Positions 1-12,429 of a DNA stretch of 64,000 bases are shown piece by piece. A model generated the notes under the pieces. That model ran no database searches and was not told the DNA's origin. It saw only the letters and a program-made list of their open reading frames with translations. The position numbers and the translations under genes were made by a program. Source of the stretch: Paenibacillus wulumuqiensis (GTDB taxonomy: Bacteria; Bacillota; Bacilli; Paenibacillales; Paenibacillaceae); NCBI RefSeq assembly GCF_000971965.1, contig NZ_LAQP01000001.1, forward strand, positions 496,001 to 560,000, written 5' to 3'. Position 1 is the stretch's first letter. Each line of letters starts with the position of its first letter.

Positions 1-7
1 AGTCCAC

Positions 8-43
8 GCAAAAAAAGAGGCAGCCCATACAGGATGGACTGCC
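8..43 (-). terminator. Intrinsic terminator of glpX
   Basis: Read on the minus strand, a 10-bp GGCAG/CTGCC stem (19-28 with 34-43, one G-U pair, 5-nt loop) is followed by a run of Ts (11-18). It lies about 50 nt after the glpX stop. Confidence 0.8.
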
Positions 44-95
44 CAATAACGGAGGTATTGCGGATGGAGCATGACTTGCAAAATGCCTATGCGGT

Positions 96-1175
96 TTAAC
101 TGGACTGCGTCTGTTCCTGCTTGACAGCAACTGGCTGCTTTTTCATGGCTGCCGACTCCACAGCAGCAGCACGGCGATCTTCCGGATGTCCGGAGGACTG
201 CACCTGTCTCACTTTGTGAAGCACTTCCTTGTTCGGCAGGTAATGAAGAGACTTGATATAACGGATCGTTTTGGTTTTGGCGCGCATGACAATGGAATGC
301 GTCTCTGCACGATCATCCGGCAGATATCTCACGCCACCCAGGATCTCACCGGGCGTCACGCCCGTAGCGGCAAAAATCACATCGTCGGTGCCGATCATAT
401 CCTGCATGGTGAGTACCTGATACGGATTCTCGATTCCCATGGCCTTGCAGCGTTCAAATTCGTCCGCATTCGCAGGCATCAGCCGGCCCTGCAGCTCACC
501 GCCGAGGCAGGAGAGCGCAGCAGCTGCCAGCACGCCTTCCGGCGCTCCACCGGAACCGAGATACAGATCAATCCCCGCTTCCGGGAAAGCTGGCGCCATC
601 GCCCCGGCCACATCGCCGTCACTGAGGAACTTGATCCGTACGCCTGTTTTGCGCAGCGTCTTGATGATACTCTCATGACGATCCCGATCCAGAATCATCA
701 CGGTCAGATCTGCCATTCGCTTGCCCAGTGCCTTGGCTGCCTTGCGCAGCGTCACATCCACCGGGTCTTCGATACTGAGCTTGCCTACCAGTGCGGGACC
801 TACCGCGAGCTTCTCCATATACATATCGGGAGCATGCAGCAGGTTACCCTTATCGGCTACGGCAATAACGGAGAGCGCATTATTCAACCCCTTTGCTACG
901 ATGACTGTGCCTTCCAGCGGATCAACAGCAACATCCACTTCAGGTGCTTCTGTACTTCCCACTTTCTCACCGATGTACAGCATCGGTGCTTCGTCCATTT
1001 CCCCTTCGCCGATAACGACCGTACCGTTTACTGATACCGAATCGAACATGGCTCTCATGGCCAGTGTGGCTGCCTCGTCTGCGCTGTTCTTGTCACCGCG
1101 ACCCATCCAGGGAGCCGAAGCCAACGCCGCTACTTCTGTTACTCTTACAATTTCCAAAGCTAATTCGCGTTCCAT
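96..1175 (-). CDS. glpX: Class II fructose-1,6-bisphosphatase GlpX
   Basis: This is a cytosolic, metal-dependent phosphatase that converts fructose-1,6-bisphosphate to fructose-6-phosphate in gluconeogenesis. The 359-residue product has the usual GlpX length and hallmarks: the N-terminal MERELALEIVRVTEVAAL segment, GEGEMDEAPMLYIGE, the metal/phosphate motif VDPLEGT and the GGAPEGVLAAAAL region. The ATG at 1175 is chosen over a GTG at 1184 because AAAGGAG sits 8 nt before the ATG and the GTG overlaps that site; family members also begin with MERELA. The gene stands alone with its own terminator. Some GlpX homologues also hydrolyse sedoheptulose bisphosphate, which cannot be judged here. Confidence 0.95.
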   Translation of the reverse strand: MERELALEIVRVTEVAALASAPWMGRGDKNSADEAATLAMRAMFDSVSVNGTVVIGEGEMDEAPMLYIGEKVGSTEAPEVDVAVDPLEGTVIVAKGLNNALSVIAVADKGNLLHAPDMYMEKLAVGPALVGKLSIEDPVDVTLRKAAKALGKRMADLTVMILDRDRHESIIKTLRKTGVRIKFLSDGDVAGAMAPAFPEAGIDLYLGSGGAPEGVLAAAALSCLGGELQGRLMPANADEFERCKAMGIENPYQVLTMQDMIGTDDVIFAATGVTPGEILGGVRYLPDDRAETHSIVMRAKTKTIRYIKSLHYLPNKEVLHKVRQVQSSGHPEDRRAAAVESAAMKKQPVAVKQEQTQSS

Positions 1176-1480
1176 GTCTTCCACTCCTTTATTTGTGGGT
1201 TTTCAAAGAGAAATGTTTTAACATGTTGACTATAATAACATCTTTCTTTGCAAATTTGTTGCTTTTTTTGTAAATTTTCTTTTAAAACAAATTTATTCTG
1301 TTCATAAAGAAAAATTATATGTATATATACACCACAATAAGCGACATAAAACAACAAATTTATTTGGGTATTTGTTATTTATTCTTCATTAGTCAACAAA
1401 TAAAGCCTGCATCCCTGTGAAGGGAGCAGGCTTTATGACTATCATATCATTTTCAAAATATCTGTGTTTTTGCAGTATTC
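1176..1480. other. AT-rich gap upstream of glpX
   Basis: The gap holds the glpX promoter region and the terminator of the next protease gene (1402-1434). It is very AT-rich between 1230 and 1390. No confident -10/-35 pair, riboswitch or further gene was found. Confidence 0.5.
1402..1434 (-). terminator. Terminator of the first M4 protease gene
   Basis: AAAGCCTGC (1402-1410) pairs with GCAGGCTTT (1426-1434) and encloses an inner CCCT/AGGG stem. On the minus strand it is followed by TTTATTTGTT. It starts about 45 nt after the protease stop. Confidence 0.8.
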
Positions 1481-3142
<1,662 letters not shown>

Positions 3143-3392
3143 TCACTTGGTTTTATTGTTGCAAAAAATGATGGCCTACCTTAAAGGTGGCTATACCTCA
3201 TCAAAGACAACCGGCATCCCGGCTTGCTGTATGTACTCCTTTGTCTGCTCTTATACAGATAACAGACATTGTTTCTTCATACAGACATGATGCGTAATGA
3301 ATGTTATGTACCTGGAAAAGTCTGCCTGCTTTTCCCCTCTCTCCTCCCTTGAATGAATGTACCTGATAATGGAGTAAAATAATGGAGTAAAA

Positions 3393-3450
3393 CCTGTTGT
3401 TGGAAAAAATAATAACATGATTCCTAAAGGAAATAAACAACTTTTTGAAT
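3393..3450 (-). promoter_or_regulatory. Conserved upstream block of M4 protease genes, copy 1
   Basis: This block, about 270-320 nt upstream of the TTG start, matches 5583-5640 upstream of the paralogue. The shared core is CATGATTCCTAAA, then AAATAAA, a T-run, and a TGTTGG motif on the other side. Conservation so far from the gene suggests a promoter or activator site. Its exact function cannot be read from sequence. Confidence 0.5.
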
Positions 3451-3629
3451 AAATTTCTTTTTTTCTTGTCATTTCCTGTTTATTCTTGACTCGCCATGTT
3501 AGATTAATCAACTTCTGTTCAATTAAAAATGCTCAAATGCTGCTTTTATGGTTTTGTGACTTTTATAGTTTTTATGGAAACTGCATTTATTGACCAAAAT
3601 TTGGCTGCCTTTCTCCTGTGAACAAACAA

Positions 3630-3661
3630 GTCCCCTCCCTGCTATCCAGCAAGAAGGGGAC
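3630..3661 (-). terminator. Terminator of the second M4 protease gene
   Basis: GTCCCC (3630-3635) pairs with GGGGAC (3656-3661) around an inner GCT/AGC stem; TTGTTTGTT follows on the minus strand. It lies 30 nt after the stop at 3691. Confidence 0.75.
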
Positions 3662-3690
3662 CCGAGAGATATGCAGTTATGAGTAAATGA

Positions 3691-5376
<1,686 letters not shown>

Positions 5377-5582
5377 TCACTTGGTTTTTGGAATTGATAC
5401 TGCCTGCGCAGCGTTGATACCTTCACTAATATAATTCTTCTGCAATAGACACAACCATTTGCCGATAAACTTTTTTGCCAGCTATGTATAGCGGGCCACT
5501 ACCAACAGAGCGACAATCTCCGATCCAGGCATCCCACCTTTCGAGTCTATTTTTGATCTCGTTTTACAAAAAATGGATTTCT

Positions 5583-5640
5583 CTTGGTGTTGGGAGAAAG
5601 CGTATCATGATTCCTAAAAAAAATAAATAGTTTTTTAACT
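5583..5640 (-). promoter_or_regulatory. Conserved upstream block of M4 protease genes, copy 2
   Basis: This is the counterpart of 3393-3450, sharing CATGATTCCTAAA, AAATAAA and the following T-run. It lies about 220-280 nt upstream of the TTG start. The intervening leader sequences differ except for the last 35 or so nucleotides. Confidence 0.5.
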
Positions 5641-5876
5641 GAAAATTAGAAAAAAGTGTAAAATTACTTGAATAGCTAACATAAGCAGTATGGTTTATTA
5701 ACAATCGGTCAAAAAAAACGCAAAAATTACACGTGAAGAAGACTTTATGTACTTATTTACGCAATATTTCAAATTTGAAAAGTTATTTACCTATAATTGA
5801 TAACATTTTATATAAGAATCAGGAAAATATATACATATAATACTACAGTTTATGAGCTATCCGGATGATCTTATTT

Positions 5877-5914
5877 AAAAAAAAGGAAGTGACCGCCCTG
5901 CAGGCAGCCACTTC
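5877..5914 (-). terminator. Terminator of the aldehyde dehydrogenase gene
   Basis: GAAGTG (5886-5891) pairs with CACTTC (5909-5914) and the stem continues with GC-rich pairs. An uninterrupted T-run follows on the minus strand (5877-5884). Confidence 0.85.
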
Positions 5915-5927
5915 ACATCGTTGTTAT

Positions 5928-7352
5928 TCAGTCTTCGTACTTGAACACAACCAGTTTGGTTTCCATCATTTCTTCTATTGCATATTTAATTCCTTCGCGT
6001 CCGAGTCCGCTTTGTTTGACCCCGCCGTACGGCATATGGTCGACACGGAAGGTTGGGATATCATTTACAATTACGCCGCCTACCTCCAGTTCGCGTACTG
6101 CCCGAAAAGCGGTGTTCAGCTGCTTGGTATAGATGCCCGCCTGCAGACCGTAATCCGATTGATTCACTGCAGCGATCGCTTCATCTATACTATTCACCCG
6201 GTTAATCATGACGATAGGAGCGAATACTTCGCGGCAGGATACCCGGGATTCCGGCTGCACATTCAGCAGTACCGTAGGCAGCAGCAGTCCATTTTCCACT
6301 TTGCCGCCATAACCAATAATCGCGCCTTGCTCTACCGCTTCGTTAATCCATTCCAGGGCACGCTGCTGTTCCTTCGGCGCAATCATCGCCGCCACATCGG
6401 TATCTTCGGACAGAGGATCACCCATTCGCAGCCCGGCCGCCTTGTCAACGAACTGCTGCACAAATGCATCATAGATTCGCTCATGCACATAAATGCGCTG
6501 CACCGAGATACATACCTGTCCCTGGTTGGAGAATGCTCCGGATACTACCCGATCCATCATGGCGGCGATATCCGTATCTTCATCTATTATAAGTCCCGAA
6601 TTGGAGCCAAGCTCCAACGTGACTTTTTTGAGTCCTGCCCGGGCACGGATCGAGATGCCTACAGCCGGACTGCCGGTAAAGGATAATGCTTTGACTCGTT
6701 CATCCGTTACGATCACATCCCCTACTGTCTTGCCATCACCGGTAATTACATTTAATGCTCCGGCAGGCAATCCTGCCTCTTCAAGCAATTCGGCGAGCAG
6801 CAGTGAAGATAAAGGAGTCTGTTCGGCAGGCTTCAGTACGACCGTATTGCCGGCTGCAATCGCCGGCCCCACTTTGTGAGCGACCAGATTCATCGGGAAA
6901 TTAAACGGGGTAATCGCCCCGACTACACCGACAGGCTCTTTGACCGTGTAAGCAGTACGTCCTTCTCCGGTAGCCGCTGCATCCAGTGGAATCGTCTCTC
7001 CATGAATGCGTTTGGCCTCTTCTGCTGCAAATTTATAGGTTTCGATCGTGCGGGCAATCTCTCCGCGGGCTGCGCTCAGCGGTTTGGAGCCTTCCATGGC
7101 AATCAGCCGGGCCGCTTCCTCGCTGCGTTCCTGCAGCAGCTGGGCGAGCTTTTCCAAAATGGCTGCCCGGCGGTGAGCAGGCATGCTGCGCATCGTATCT
7201 TTGGCAGCATAAGCAGCAGCGATCGCCAGCTCGGCTTCCTCAGCACTGGCTTCCGCCACTTCAGCAATCTGTTCTTTGCTATATGGAGAGTATAGTGCCT
7301 TATACGATTGGGCAGGCGTCCATACTCCATTAATGTAAAGATCTTTTTTCAT
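5928..7352 (-). CDS. NAD(P)+-dependent aldehyde dehydrogenase family protein
   Basis: A 474-residue cytosolic aldehyde dehydrogenase that oxidises an aldehyde to its acid with NAD(P)+. The catalytic thiol is C281 in NQGQVC and the general base E247 in TLELGSNS; the cofactor segment ITPFNFPMNLVAHKVGPAIAAGNTVVLKPAEQTP is also clear. The ELGSNS motif in place of the usual ELGG, and the overall length, resemble the lactaldehyde/vanillin-dehydrogenase-like branch (B. subtilis YfmT, archaeal lactaldehyde dehydrogenase) more than GapN. The substrate cannot be assigned from sequence. The ATG at 7352 is preceded by GAAAGAAGGG. It is monocistronic, and the nearest upstream gene is divergent. Confidence 0.85.
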   Translation of the reverse strand: MKKDLYINGVWTPAQSYKALYSPYSKEQIAEVAEASAEEAELAIAAAYAAKDTMRSMPAHRRAAILEKLAQLLQERSEEAARLIAMEGSKPLSAARGEIARTIETYKFAAEEAKRIHGETIPLDAAATGEGRTAYTVKEPVGVVGAITPFNFPMNLVAHKVGPAIAAGNTVVLKPAEQTPLSSLLLAELLEEAGLPAGALNVITGDGKTVGDVIVTDERVKALSFTGSPAVGISIRARAGLKKVTLELGSNSGLIIDEDTDIAAMMDRVVSGAFSNQGQVCISVQRIYVHERIYDAFVQQFVDKAAGLRMGDPLSEDTDVAAMIAPKEQQRALEWINEAVEQGAIIGYGGKVENGLLLPTVLLNVQPESRVSCREVFAPIVMINRVNSIDEAIAAVNQSDYGLQAGIYTKQLNTAFRAVRELEVGGVIVNDIPTFRVDHMPYGGVKQSGLGREGIKYAIEEMMETKLVVFKYED

Positions 7353-7757
7353 ATGAAACCCTTCTTTCTTGATTATTCATGGTTCGGGATAAGCCGGGGT
7401 CTAACTCCCTGCCCCTCTCTATTACCTTATACACAGCTGTATCATTCTATAATCCGAATAGGTCTTTTTACCCTATAAATAACCTTATTTTCGACAAAAT
7501 TCAACTAAATTATATATTTTGCCCAATTTACTATAATCAAATTGAACTAGTTGTCCGACATATAACTTACCAGCTAAATAGCTCTCAGATTCGTTTTTCG
7601 CTTATCTACAGACTACTTGTTCCAGAATAAATGCCGGTTTATCCATTATAACGCTGCTGTCATTTTTCGACAAACAGCTTTAACATCTTATTTTTTTTTG
7701 AATCCTTCTACATTAAGGCGATAACGCCCCTACTTTGACAATAAGGAGAGACTGCCT
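7353..7757. other. Divergent intergenic region, aldehyde dehydrogenase / chemoreceptor
   Basis: A 405-nt AT-rich region between divergent genes. The only signal recognised is the sigma-D-like promoter at 7699-7724 for the chemoreceptor pair. No promoter was confidently seen for the aldehyde dehydrogenase. Confidence 0.5.
7699..7724 (+). promoter_or_regulatory. Possible sigma-D (flagellar/chemotaxis) promoter
   Basis: GGCGATAA (7717-7724) differs from the sigma-D -10 consensus GCCGATAA at one base. A TGAA (7699-7702; consensus TAAA) sits 14 nt upstream. The predicted start near 7731 is about 12 nt before the AAGGAG site of the first chemoreceptor. Sigma-D control of chemoreceptors is established in B. 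subtilis; its use here is inferred. Confidence 0.45.
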
Positions 7758-9461
7758 GTGCGCCACTTAAAAGTAAAAACCAAAATTCTCGTACTGCTCG
7801 CCACTACACTTGTTTTTATGGCCGCTGTAGGAATTACCGGATACCAGACAACCAGCATGATGGCCGATAAAGCCAAAACGATGTACAACCAGAATATGCT
7901 GGCCAGTATGGATATCAACCAGATCATTATTGATAACCGTACCATCGAATCTTCGATCATGGAATTGATGTTGACCCGGGATCCACAGCGCAATGAGGTA
8001 CTGAAAGCTACGATTCAGGAACGGACAGCCTCCAATGAGAAGCTGTATGAACACTTAAGCTCCACCGCTCTCACTTCCAAGTCGACCGATTTGTACAATC
8101 AGTACAAAAGCAACCTCGATACGTACCAAAGCTTACTTCAACAAGTAGAATCTCTTGCATTGCAAAATAATAACACAGCAGCCTACGATCTGTTCACATC
8201 AAAGGTTGAACCGATCCGCGAGAAAATGAATGCAGCAACCCGAAGCCTGAACCAGGAGCTTACTCAGGAAGCAGCTGCTACGAGTGAACAAATCGGCTCT
8301 TCTGCCTACTGGTCCAAAATAATACTGGCTTCCGTGATCACCGCCGGTATCCTGCTCTCATTGCTGTTCGGCTATATCATCAGTCAGATGATTACCCGCC
8401 CACTGCATCAGCTGCAGCATCTAATGGGCATGGCCGGCGATGGCGACCTGACAGTTATCGGCGATTACCAGTCCAGAGATGAGATTGGCGTAGTGACCGA
8501 CTCCTTTAATGCCATGATCGGCAATGTCAAAGCGATCATCCGCCAGGTGGATGAAAGTGCGCTAACCCTGTCCGCATCCTCCGAGGAACTGACCGCAAGT
8601 GCCGAACAGACGGCTCAGGCAGCAGAACATATCGCGGTCGCTACCAATGAAATGTCGACCGGCATCGAATCCCAGGTTGAATCTGTAAACCAGGTAAACC
8701 AGTCCGTCAGCTCCATGTACGAGAAGATGGGCCATGTATCCACCAACAGTCAAGAAATTAACAAACTGACCGAGCATATGACCACAGCTGCTCATAATGG
8801 TCTGCAGGAAGTGAATGAAATTACCCGCTTGATTAAGGGATTATCCATAGATATGGAACAAAATCTGCGCGTGATGACACAGCTGAACACCACATCCGAT
8901 CAGATTGGTCTGGCGTCTTCTGCAATTCAGCAGATTGCCAAGCAAACCAACCTGCTGGCCCTGAACGCTTCGATCGAAGCAGCCCGTGCCGGAGAAGCCG
9001 GACGCGGATTCGCTGTTGTCGCTGAAGAAATCCGCAAACTGGCTACCGGTGCAGCCGATTCTTCCAAAGAAATATCCGATATGGTTCAGTCGATTCAAGA
9101 CAGCAGCCGTGCTGCAGTGGAGCAGGTAAATCAATCTTCCGCCAGCATCAGTGCCAGCGTACAGAGCAGCATCCGTGTGAATACAGCTTTTGAAGCGATC
9201 CGCGAGTCTGTCGAAGCCACTTCCGGCAAGATTGTAGTATCCAGTGAAATGATTCAGGAAGTTGCCCGTCAGTCCGAGAAAATCGCCGAAGCGATGGAGC
9301 ATGTCAGTGCCATTACCGAGCAGAGCTCTGCAGGAATCCAGCAGACAGGTGCTGCCAGTGAAGAGCAGCTATCCACGATGGAAGAAGTCTCCGGCTCTGC
9401 ACGCTATCTGTCCGAACTCGCCGAGAAATTGCAGCATGCTCTGTCCCGCTTCAAAATTTAA
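7758..9461 (+). CDS. Methyl-accepting chemotaxis protein
   Basis: A membrane chemoreceptor of 567 residues. TM1 is about residues 9-30, followed by a roughly 155-residue extracellular four-helix-bundle sensor domain, TM2 about 187-212, a HAMP domain ([14 protein letters not shown] onward), and a long coiled-coil signalling domain. The conserved kinase-contact hairpin tip reads [22 protein letters not shown]. The GTG start is supported by AAGGAG 9 nt upstream. No CheR-tethering pentapeptide is present at the C-terminus. The following gene is a paralogue 49 nt downstream, so the two are probably co-transcribed. The ligand is unknown. Confidence 0.93.
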   Translation: MRHLKVKTKILVLLATTLVFMAAVGITGYQTTSMMADKAKTMYNQNMLASMDINQIIIDNRTIESSIMELMLTRDPQRNEVLKATIQERTASNEKLYEHLSSTALTSKSTDLYNQYKSNLDTYQSLLQQVESLALQNNNTAAYDLFTSKVEPIREKMNAATRSLNQELTQEAAATSEQIGSSAYWSKIILASVITAGILLSLLFGYIISQMITRPLHQLQHLMGMAGDGDLTVIGDYQSRDEIGVVTDSFNAMIGNVKAIIRQVDESALTLSASSEELTASAEQTAQAAEHIAVATNEMSTGIESQVESVNQVNQSVSSMYEKMGHVSTNSQEINKLTEHMTTAAHNGLQEVNEITRLIKGLSIDMEQNLRVMTQLNTTSDQIGLASSAIQQIAKQTNLLALNASIEAARAGEAGRGFAVVAEEIRKLATGAADSSKEISDMVQSIQDSSRAAVEQVNQSSASISASVQSSIRVNTAFEAIRESVEATSGKIVVSSEMIQEVARQSEKIAEAMEHVSAITEQSSAGIQQTGAASEEQLSTMEEVSGSARYLSELAEKLQHALSRFKI

Positions 9462-9510
9462 AATCAGTATTTACCCTTGTTGTTAACTCCAATGAAATGA
9501 GGCTGTTCTC

Positions 9511-11211
9511 ATGAAAAACCTGAAAGTCCGTACCAAGATTATTATTCTTATTATTGTCAATCTGCTTGTTTTGGCTGCAATCTCCATCAATGGCGTACGT
9601 TCTACAGAAGAGATGTCCGACATAGCCACCAATATGTATTCCAACAATATCAAGCCGATTACCGCAATGGACCAGATCATTATCAATTACAGCTTCAATG
9701 CCAATAGACTGCTCAAATTGTTCACCGCTGAAGATACATCCAATAATCAGCAGTGGATAAGCGATATTCAAGCTACAGCTGCGGATACGAAAAAACAGTT
9801 CGACATTGTCGGACAAACCCAGCTCAGTGCGCAGAATCAGCCGCTGGCTGTACAGCTCGTCGAAATTGCCAAAACATTCTCCACCACTCGTGACGCTGTA
9901 TTGAAATCAGTTTCCGAAGGAAATATGGCTGCGGCGAAAGCTTCCTACGCCGATCTGGAGAAGATCCAGCTAAGCTTGAACAATCTACTTAATCAGATCC
10001 ATGACAATATGATGGAAGAGGCTGCGCAAAATAAAGCCGACGCAGATGCCAGCTACAAGCAGGCTGTTCTGGTAACGATTATCGTATCTGCCGCCGGTCT
10101 TCTGGTCTCCCTGTTGCTGGGCATCTGGATCGTCCGTCTGATCGTTCGTCCGCTGCGCGATGTACAGGAGCTGATGACTTCGGCAGCCTCAGGTGATCTT
10201 ACTGTTGTCGCCGAACATGATGCTAGAGATGAGATCGGACAGGTTGCCAAAGCATTTAACGTACTGGTCGGCAGCATGCGCAAAATTATCAAAAGTGTCG
10301 ATGAAAGTGCCATAACCCTGTCTGCCGCTTCCGAAGAATTGACAGCCAGTGCAGTGCAGACCGCCCAGGCGTCTTCCCATATTGCCGTGTCATCCGGTGA
10401 ACTATCCACCGGCTTCACTTCCCAGACCGATACGATTATTCATGTCACCGATTCAGTGAATGAAATGGCACAGCAGATGAAGGATGTACAGAACAACAGT
10501 GCCCAGATCCGCACACTGACCAGTTCCATGCAGGATGCAGCCGATGAAGGTCTGAATGAAGTACGCGAGATTACAGGTATTATCCAGCGTCTATCTACCG
10601 GTATTCACGACAACCTCAGTGTAATGACCAGTTTGAACAATAAATCCGAACAGATCAGCTTCGCTTCCTCCGCTATTCAGCAGATTGCCAAACAGACGAA
10701 TCTGCTGGCACTTAATGCTTCGATTGAAGCAGCCCGTGCCGGTGAAGCAGGCAAAGGCTTTGCCGTAGTCGCTGAAGAAATCCGTAAGCTGGCCGAAAGT
10801 GCCGCAGAATCATCCACCATGATCACACAGCTGATCAGTGATGTGCAGATAGAAAGCCAGAATGCAGTCGCCCAGGCTACCGACTCTGTAGAAAATGTCC
10901 AGGCCGGTGTCGACAGCAGCAAGCGTGTGAGTGTAGCTTTCGAAGCCATTCAGCAGTCCGTGGTAACTACCGTCCAGCAAATTGGCGGCACACGGGAAAA
11001 AATCCTCAACGTCGGCAGCAAATCGCATTCGATTGCTGAAGCGATGGAGCACTTGAGTGCATTGTCCCAGCAGGGTTCTGCAGGTATTCAGGAAATGAAT
11101 GCTGCCAGTGAACAGCAGCTGTCCACCATGGAAGATGTGGCTTCTTCCGCAAAACATCTGTCCGTTATGGCTGAAGAACTGCAGCAAATGATCGCTTTCT
11201 GCAAAGTGTAA
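9511..11211 (+). CDS. Methyl-accepting chemotaxis protein (paralogue)
   Basis: A 566-residue chemoreceptor with the same plan as the preceding gene: TM1 about 8-28, four-helix sensor domain, TM2 about 185-210 ([23 protein letters not shown]), HAMP, and the [27 protein letters not shown] signalling tip. The signalling halves of the two paralogues are very similar while the extracellular halves diverge, as expected if they sense different ligands. The ribosome site is weak (AATGAGG about 10 nt before the ATG), and the 49-nt spacing suggests dependence on the upstream gene. It is followed by a bidirectional terminator at 11360-11395. Confidence 0.92.
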   Translation: MKNLKVRTKIIILIIVNLLVLAAISINGVRSTEEMSDIATNMYSNNIKPITAMDQIIINYSFNANRLLKLFTAEDTSNNQQWISDIQATAADTKKQFDIVGQTQLSAQNQPLAVQLVEIAKTFSTTRDAVLKSVSEGNMAAAKASYADLEKIQLSLNNLLNQIHDNMMEEAAQNKADADASYKQAVLVTIIVSAAGLLVSLLLGIWIVRLIVRPLRDVQELMTSAASGDLTVVAEHDARDEIGQVAKAFNVLVGSMRKIIKSVDESAITLSAASEELTASAVQTAQASSHIAVSSGELSTGFTSQTDTIIHVTDSVNEMAQQMKDVQNNSAQIRTLTSSMQDAADEGLNEVREITGIIQRLSTGIHDNLSVMTSLNNKSEQISFASSAIQQIAKQTNLLALNASIEAARAGEAGKGFAVVAEEIRKLAESAAESSTMITQLISDVQIESQNAVAQATDSVENVQAGVDSSKRVSVAFEAIQQSVVTTVQQIGGTREKILNVGSKSHSIAEAMEHLSALSQQGSAGIQEMNAASEQQLSTMEDVASSAKHLSVMAEELQQMIAFCKV

Positions 11212-11359
11212 ATAGTAAATTATCGTCCTTTATCTCATAGAGCAGTCCGAGTCGGATGGCTTCGCCGGATGACCTTGATATAGATGTCTGTCTGCTATAG
11301 ATACTGGACCGGTCCGCATACACCATACAGACCGACCGGCAGATTACTGCCGACACAAC

Positions 11360-11395
11360 AAAAGCTGCATTCTCCTAGAGGGAATTGCAGCTTTT
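11360..11395. terminator. Bidirectional terminator, chemoreceptor / kinase-like gene
   Basis: AAAGCTGCA and TGCAGCTTT arms with an inner TTCTCC/GGGAA pairing. There are T-runs on both strands, so it can serve the plus-strand chemoreceptors and the minus-strand gene at 11424. Confidence 0.8.
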
Positions 11396-11423
11396 TGGCT
11401 TGTATAATCATTTTATATATTTT

Positions 11424-12110
11424 TCATTTCATATATTTGGAGAATAGTTCTCCAACCCGCTTGGCGAACTCCTCCAGGTTCAGGTTATTATTGATCCGAT
11501 CCACCCGTGAATACCAGTTTTTGATCGTATCCAGTACCCAGGAAGGGATACTTTTGCCTGCAATCCGGTCGTAGAACTGATAATAAGCCCATACCAGATG
11601 ATCCCAGCGCTTGTCATCTCCTTCCTGAACATATTCGGATACATCGATGACCTTGGCGCGCCCTTCCTGTACAATTACATTTTTGAGATGGATATCCCGC
11701 GGGTTCAGGCCGACACCCCGCACGTATTTCCTTGCGGCTTCCACATCCAGGATTACCTGCTCCGGCACCTCAATCCCCTGCAGCAGACAATCTTGCAAGG
11801 TAGGACCGGCTTCGTAACTCATCACCAGATAATTCGCTCCATGTCCGTAACATACCGGAAAAAAGGGCGCTCTCTTCAGCTTCTCATATACGGAGAATTC
11901 CACCGGAATCTTGCTGATCGCCTGCGGAGCGAAGACTTTGTAGGCATAACCTGGAGACTGATCATAAGTAAAGACCGCTGCATCCGTACCGATCCCGATA
12001 CACCGGAGACCATCGGCATACCCGGATATCACGACGAGCTCATTATCTTCACTGCCATTAACCCCGATCCTGCGTAGCGCTTCCTCTGCTGCTTTCCAAT
12101 CTGTATTCAT
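11424..12110 (-). CDS. Small protein-kinase-like protein (YrzF type)
   Basis: A 228-residue, single-domain protein that resembles the compact kinase-like proteins of Bacillus (YrzF). Visible features are a nucleotide-binding lysine in YAYKVF, a catalytic-loop-like RDIHLKNVIV (Asp and Asn conserved) and IDVSEY where DFG would be. This suggests phosphotransfer capacity, but the substrate is unknown and the family could also include small-molecule kinases. The ATG at 12110 has AGGAG/GAGAGG about 7-13 nt upstream; an in-frame ATG at 12131 overlaps that site and is less likely. It is divergent from ampS. Confidence 0.65.
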   Translation of the reverse strand: MNTDWKAAEEALRRIGVNGSEDNELVVISGYADGLRCIGIGTDAAVFTYDQSPGYAYKVFAPQAISKIPVEFSVYEKLKRAPFFPVCYGHGANYLVMSYEAGPTLQDCLLQGIEVPEQVILDVEAARKYVRGVGLNPRDIHLKNVIVQEGRAKVIDVSEYVQEGDDKRWDHLVWAYYQFYDRIAGKSIPSWVLDTIKNWYSRVDRINNNLNLEEFAKRVGELFSKYMK

Positions 12111-12157
12111 ATTGATACCTCTCTCCTGCATCCGGCTGAAATATATGGTTAAACCGC

Positions 12158-12171
12158 TATATAGTTATATA
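12158..12171 (+). repeat. 14-bp AT-rich palindromic element, copy 1
   Basis: TATATAGTTATATA lies just upstream of the kinase-like gene. Its inverted copy is at 12252-12265 with one base changed. Each copy is itself nearly palindromic, as expected of a dimer-binding site. Confidence 0.5.
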
Positions 12172-12251
12172 CACGTTTCCTCTCATTTAACAACGGGAAG
12201 TAACATGTATTCTAGCTTATTTTCAGTAATTTCCCAACTTTGCCTACATTA

Positions 12252-12265
12252 TATGTAACTATATA
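12252..12265 (-). repeat. 14-bp AT-rich palindromic element, copy 2
   Basis: Reads TATATAGTTACATA on the minus strand, 81 bp from copy 1 in the same divergent promoter region. Confidence 0.5.
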
Positions 12266-12279
12266 CATTGGAGATATGG

Positions 12280-12299
12280 CTGTAAATAAGCGTTTACAG
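12280..12299. promoter_or_regulatory. Inverted repeat upstream of ampS
   Basis: CTGTAAA (12280-12286) and TTTACAG (12293-12299) form 7-bp arms around TAAGCG. The right half matches the catabolite-responsive element pattern, but the left half does not match at TG. It is a candidate operator only. Confidence 0.35.
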
Positions 12300-12429
12300 T
12301 TTTCAACCTGCTCCGGTTCCTGTAGAATAGATAGGGCGGATCGTTGTTTGTGATCCCGCCTGCTCGGGAACTATTATCCGGCAGGCGAAGCTTACACCTA
12401 TGCAGGTAGTTGAAATGGAGGAATTACTC

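Larger units (their letters stand above)
12111..12429. other. Divergent intergenic region, kinase-like gene / ampS
   Basis: A 319-nt region with two near-identical AT-rich palindromic elements in opposite orientation (12158-12171 and 12252-12265, TATATAGTTAYATA) and an inverted repeat CTGTAAA-N6-TTTACAG at 12280-12299. The latter resembles a degenerate catabolite (cre) or dimeric regulator site. No standard promoter stands out. Confidence 0.45.

Noticed and set aside
3201-3511. Two small frames between the M4 genes
   Set aside because: They overlap each other in different frames, lack ribosome sites and fall in AT-rich regulatory DNA.
5928-7352. Identification as GapN (non-phosphorylating GAPDH)
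   Set aside because: The ELGSNS motif and surrounding sequence look more like lactaldehyde/vanillin-type aldehyde dehydrogenases.
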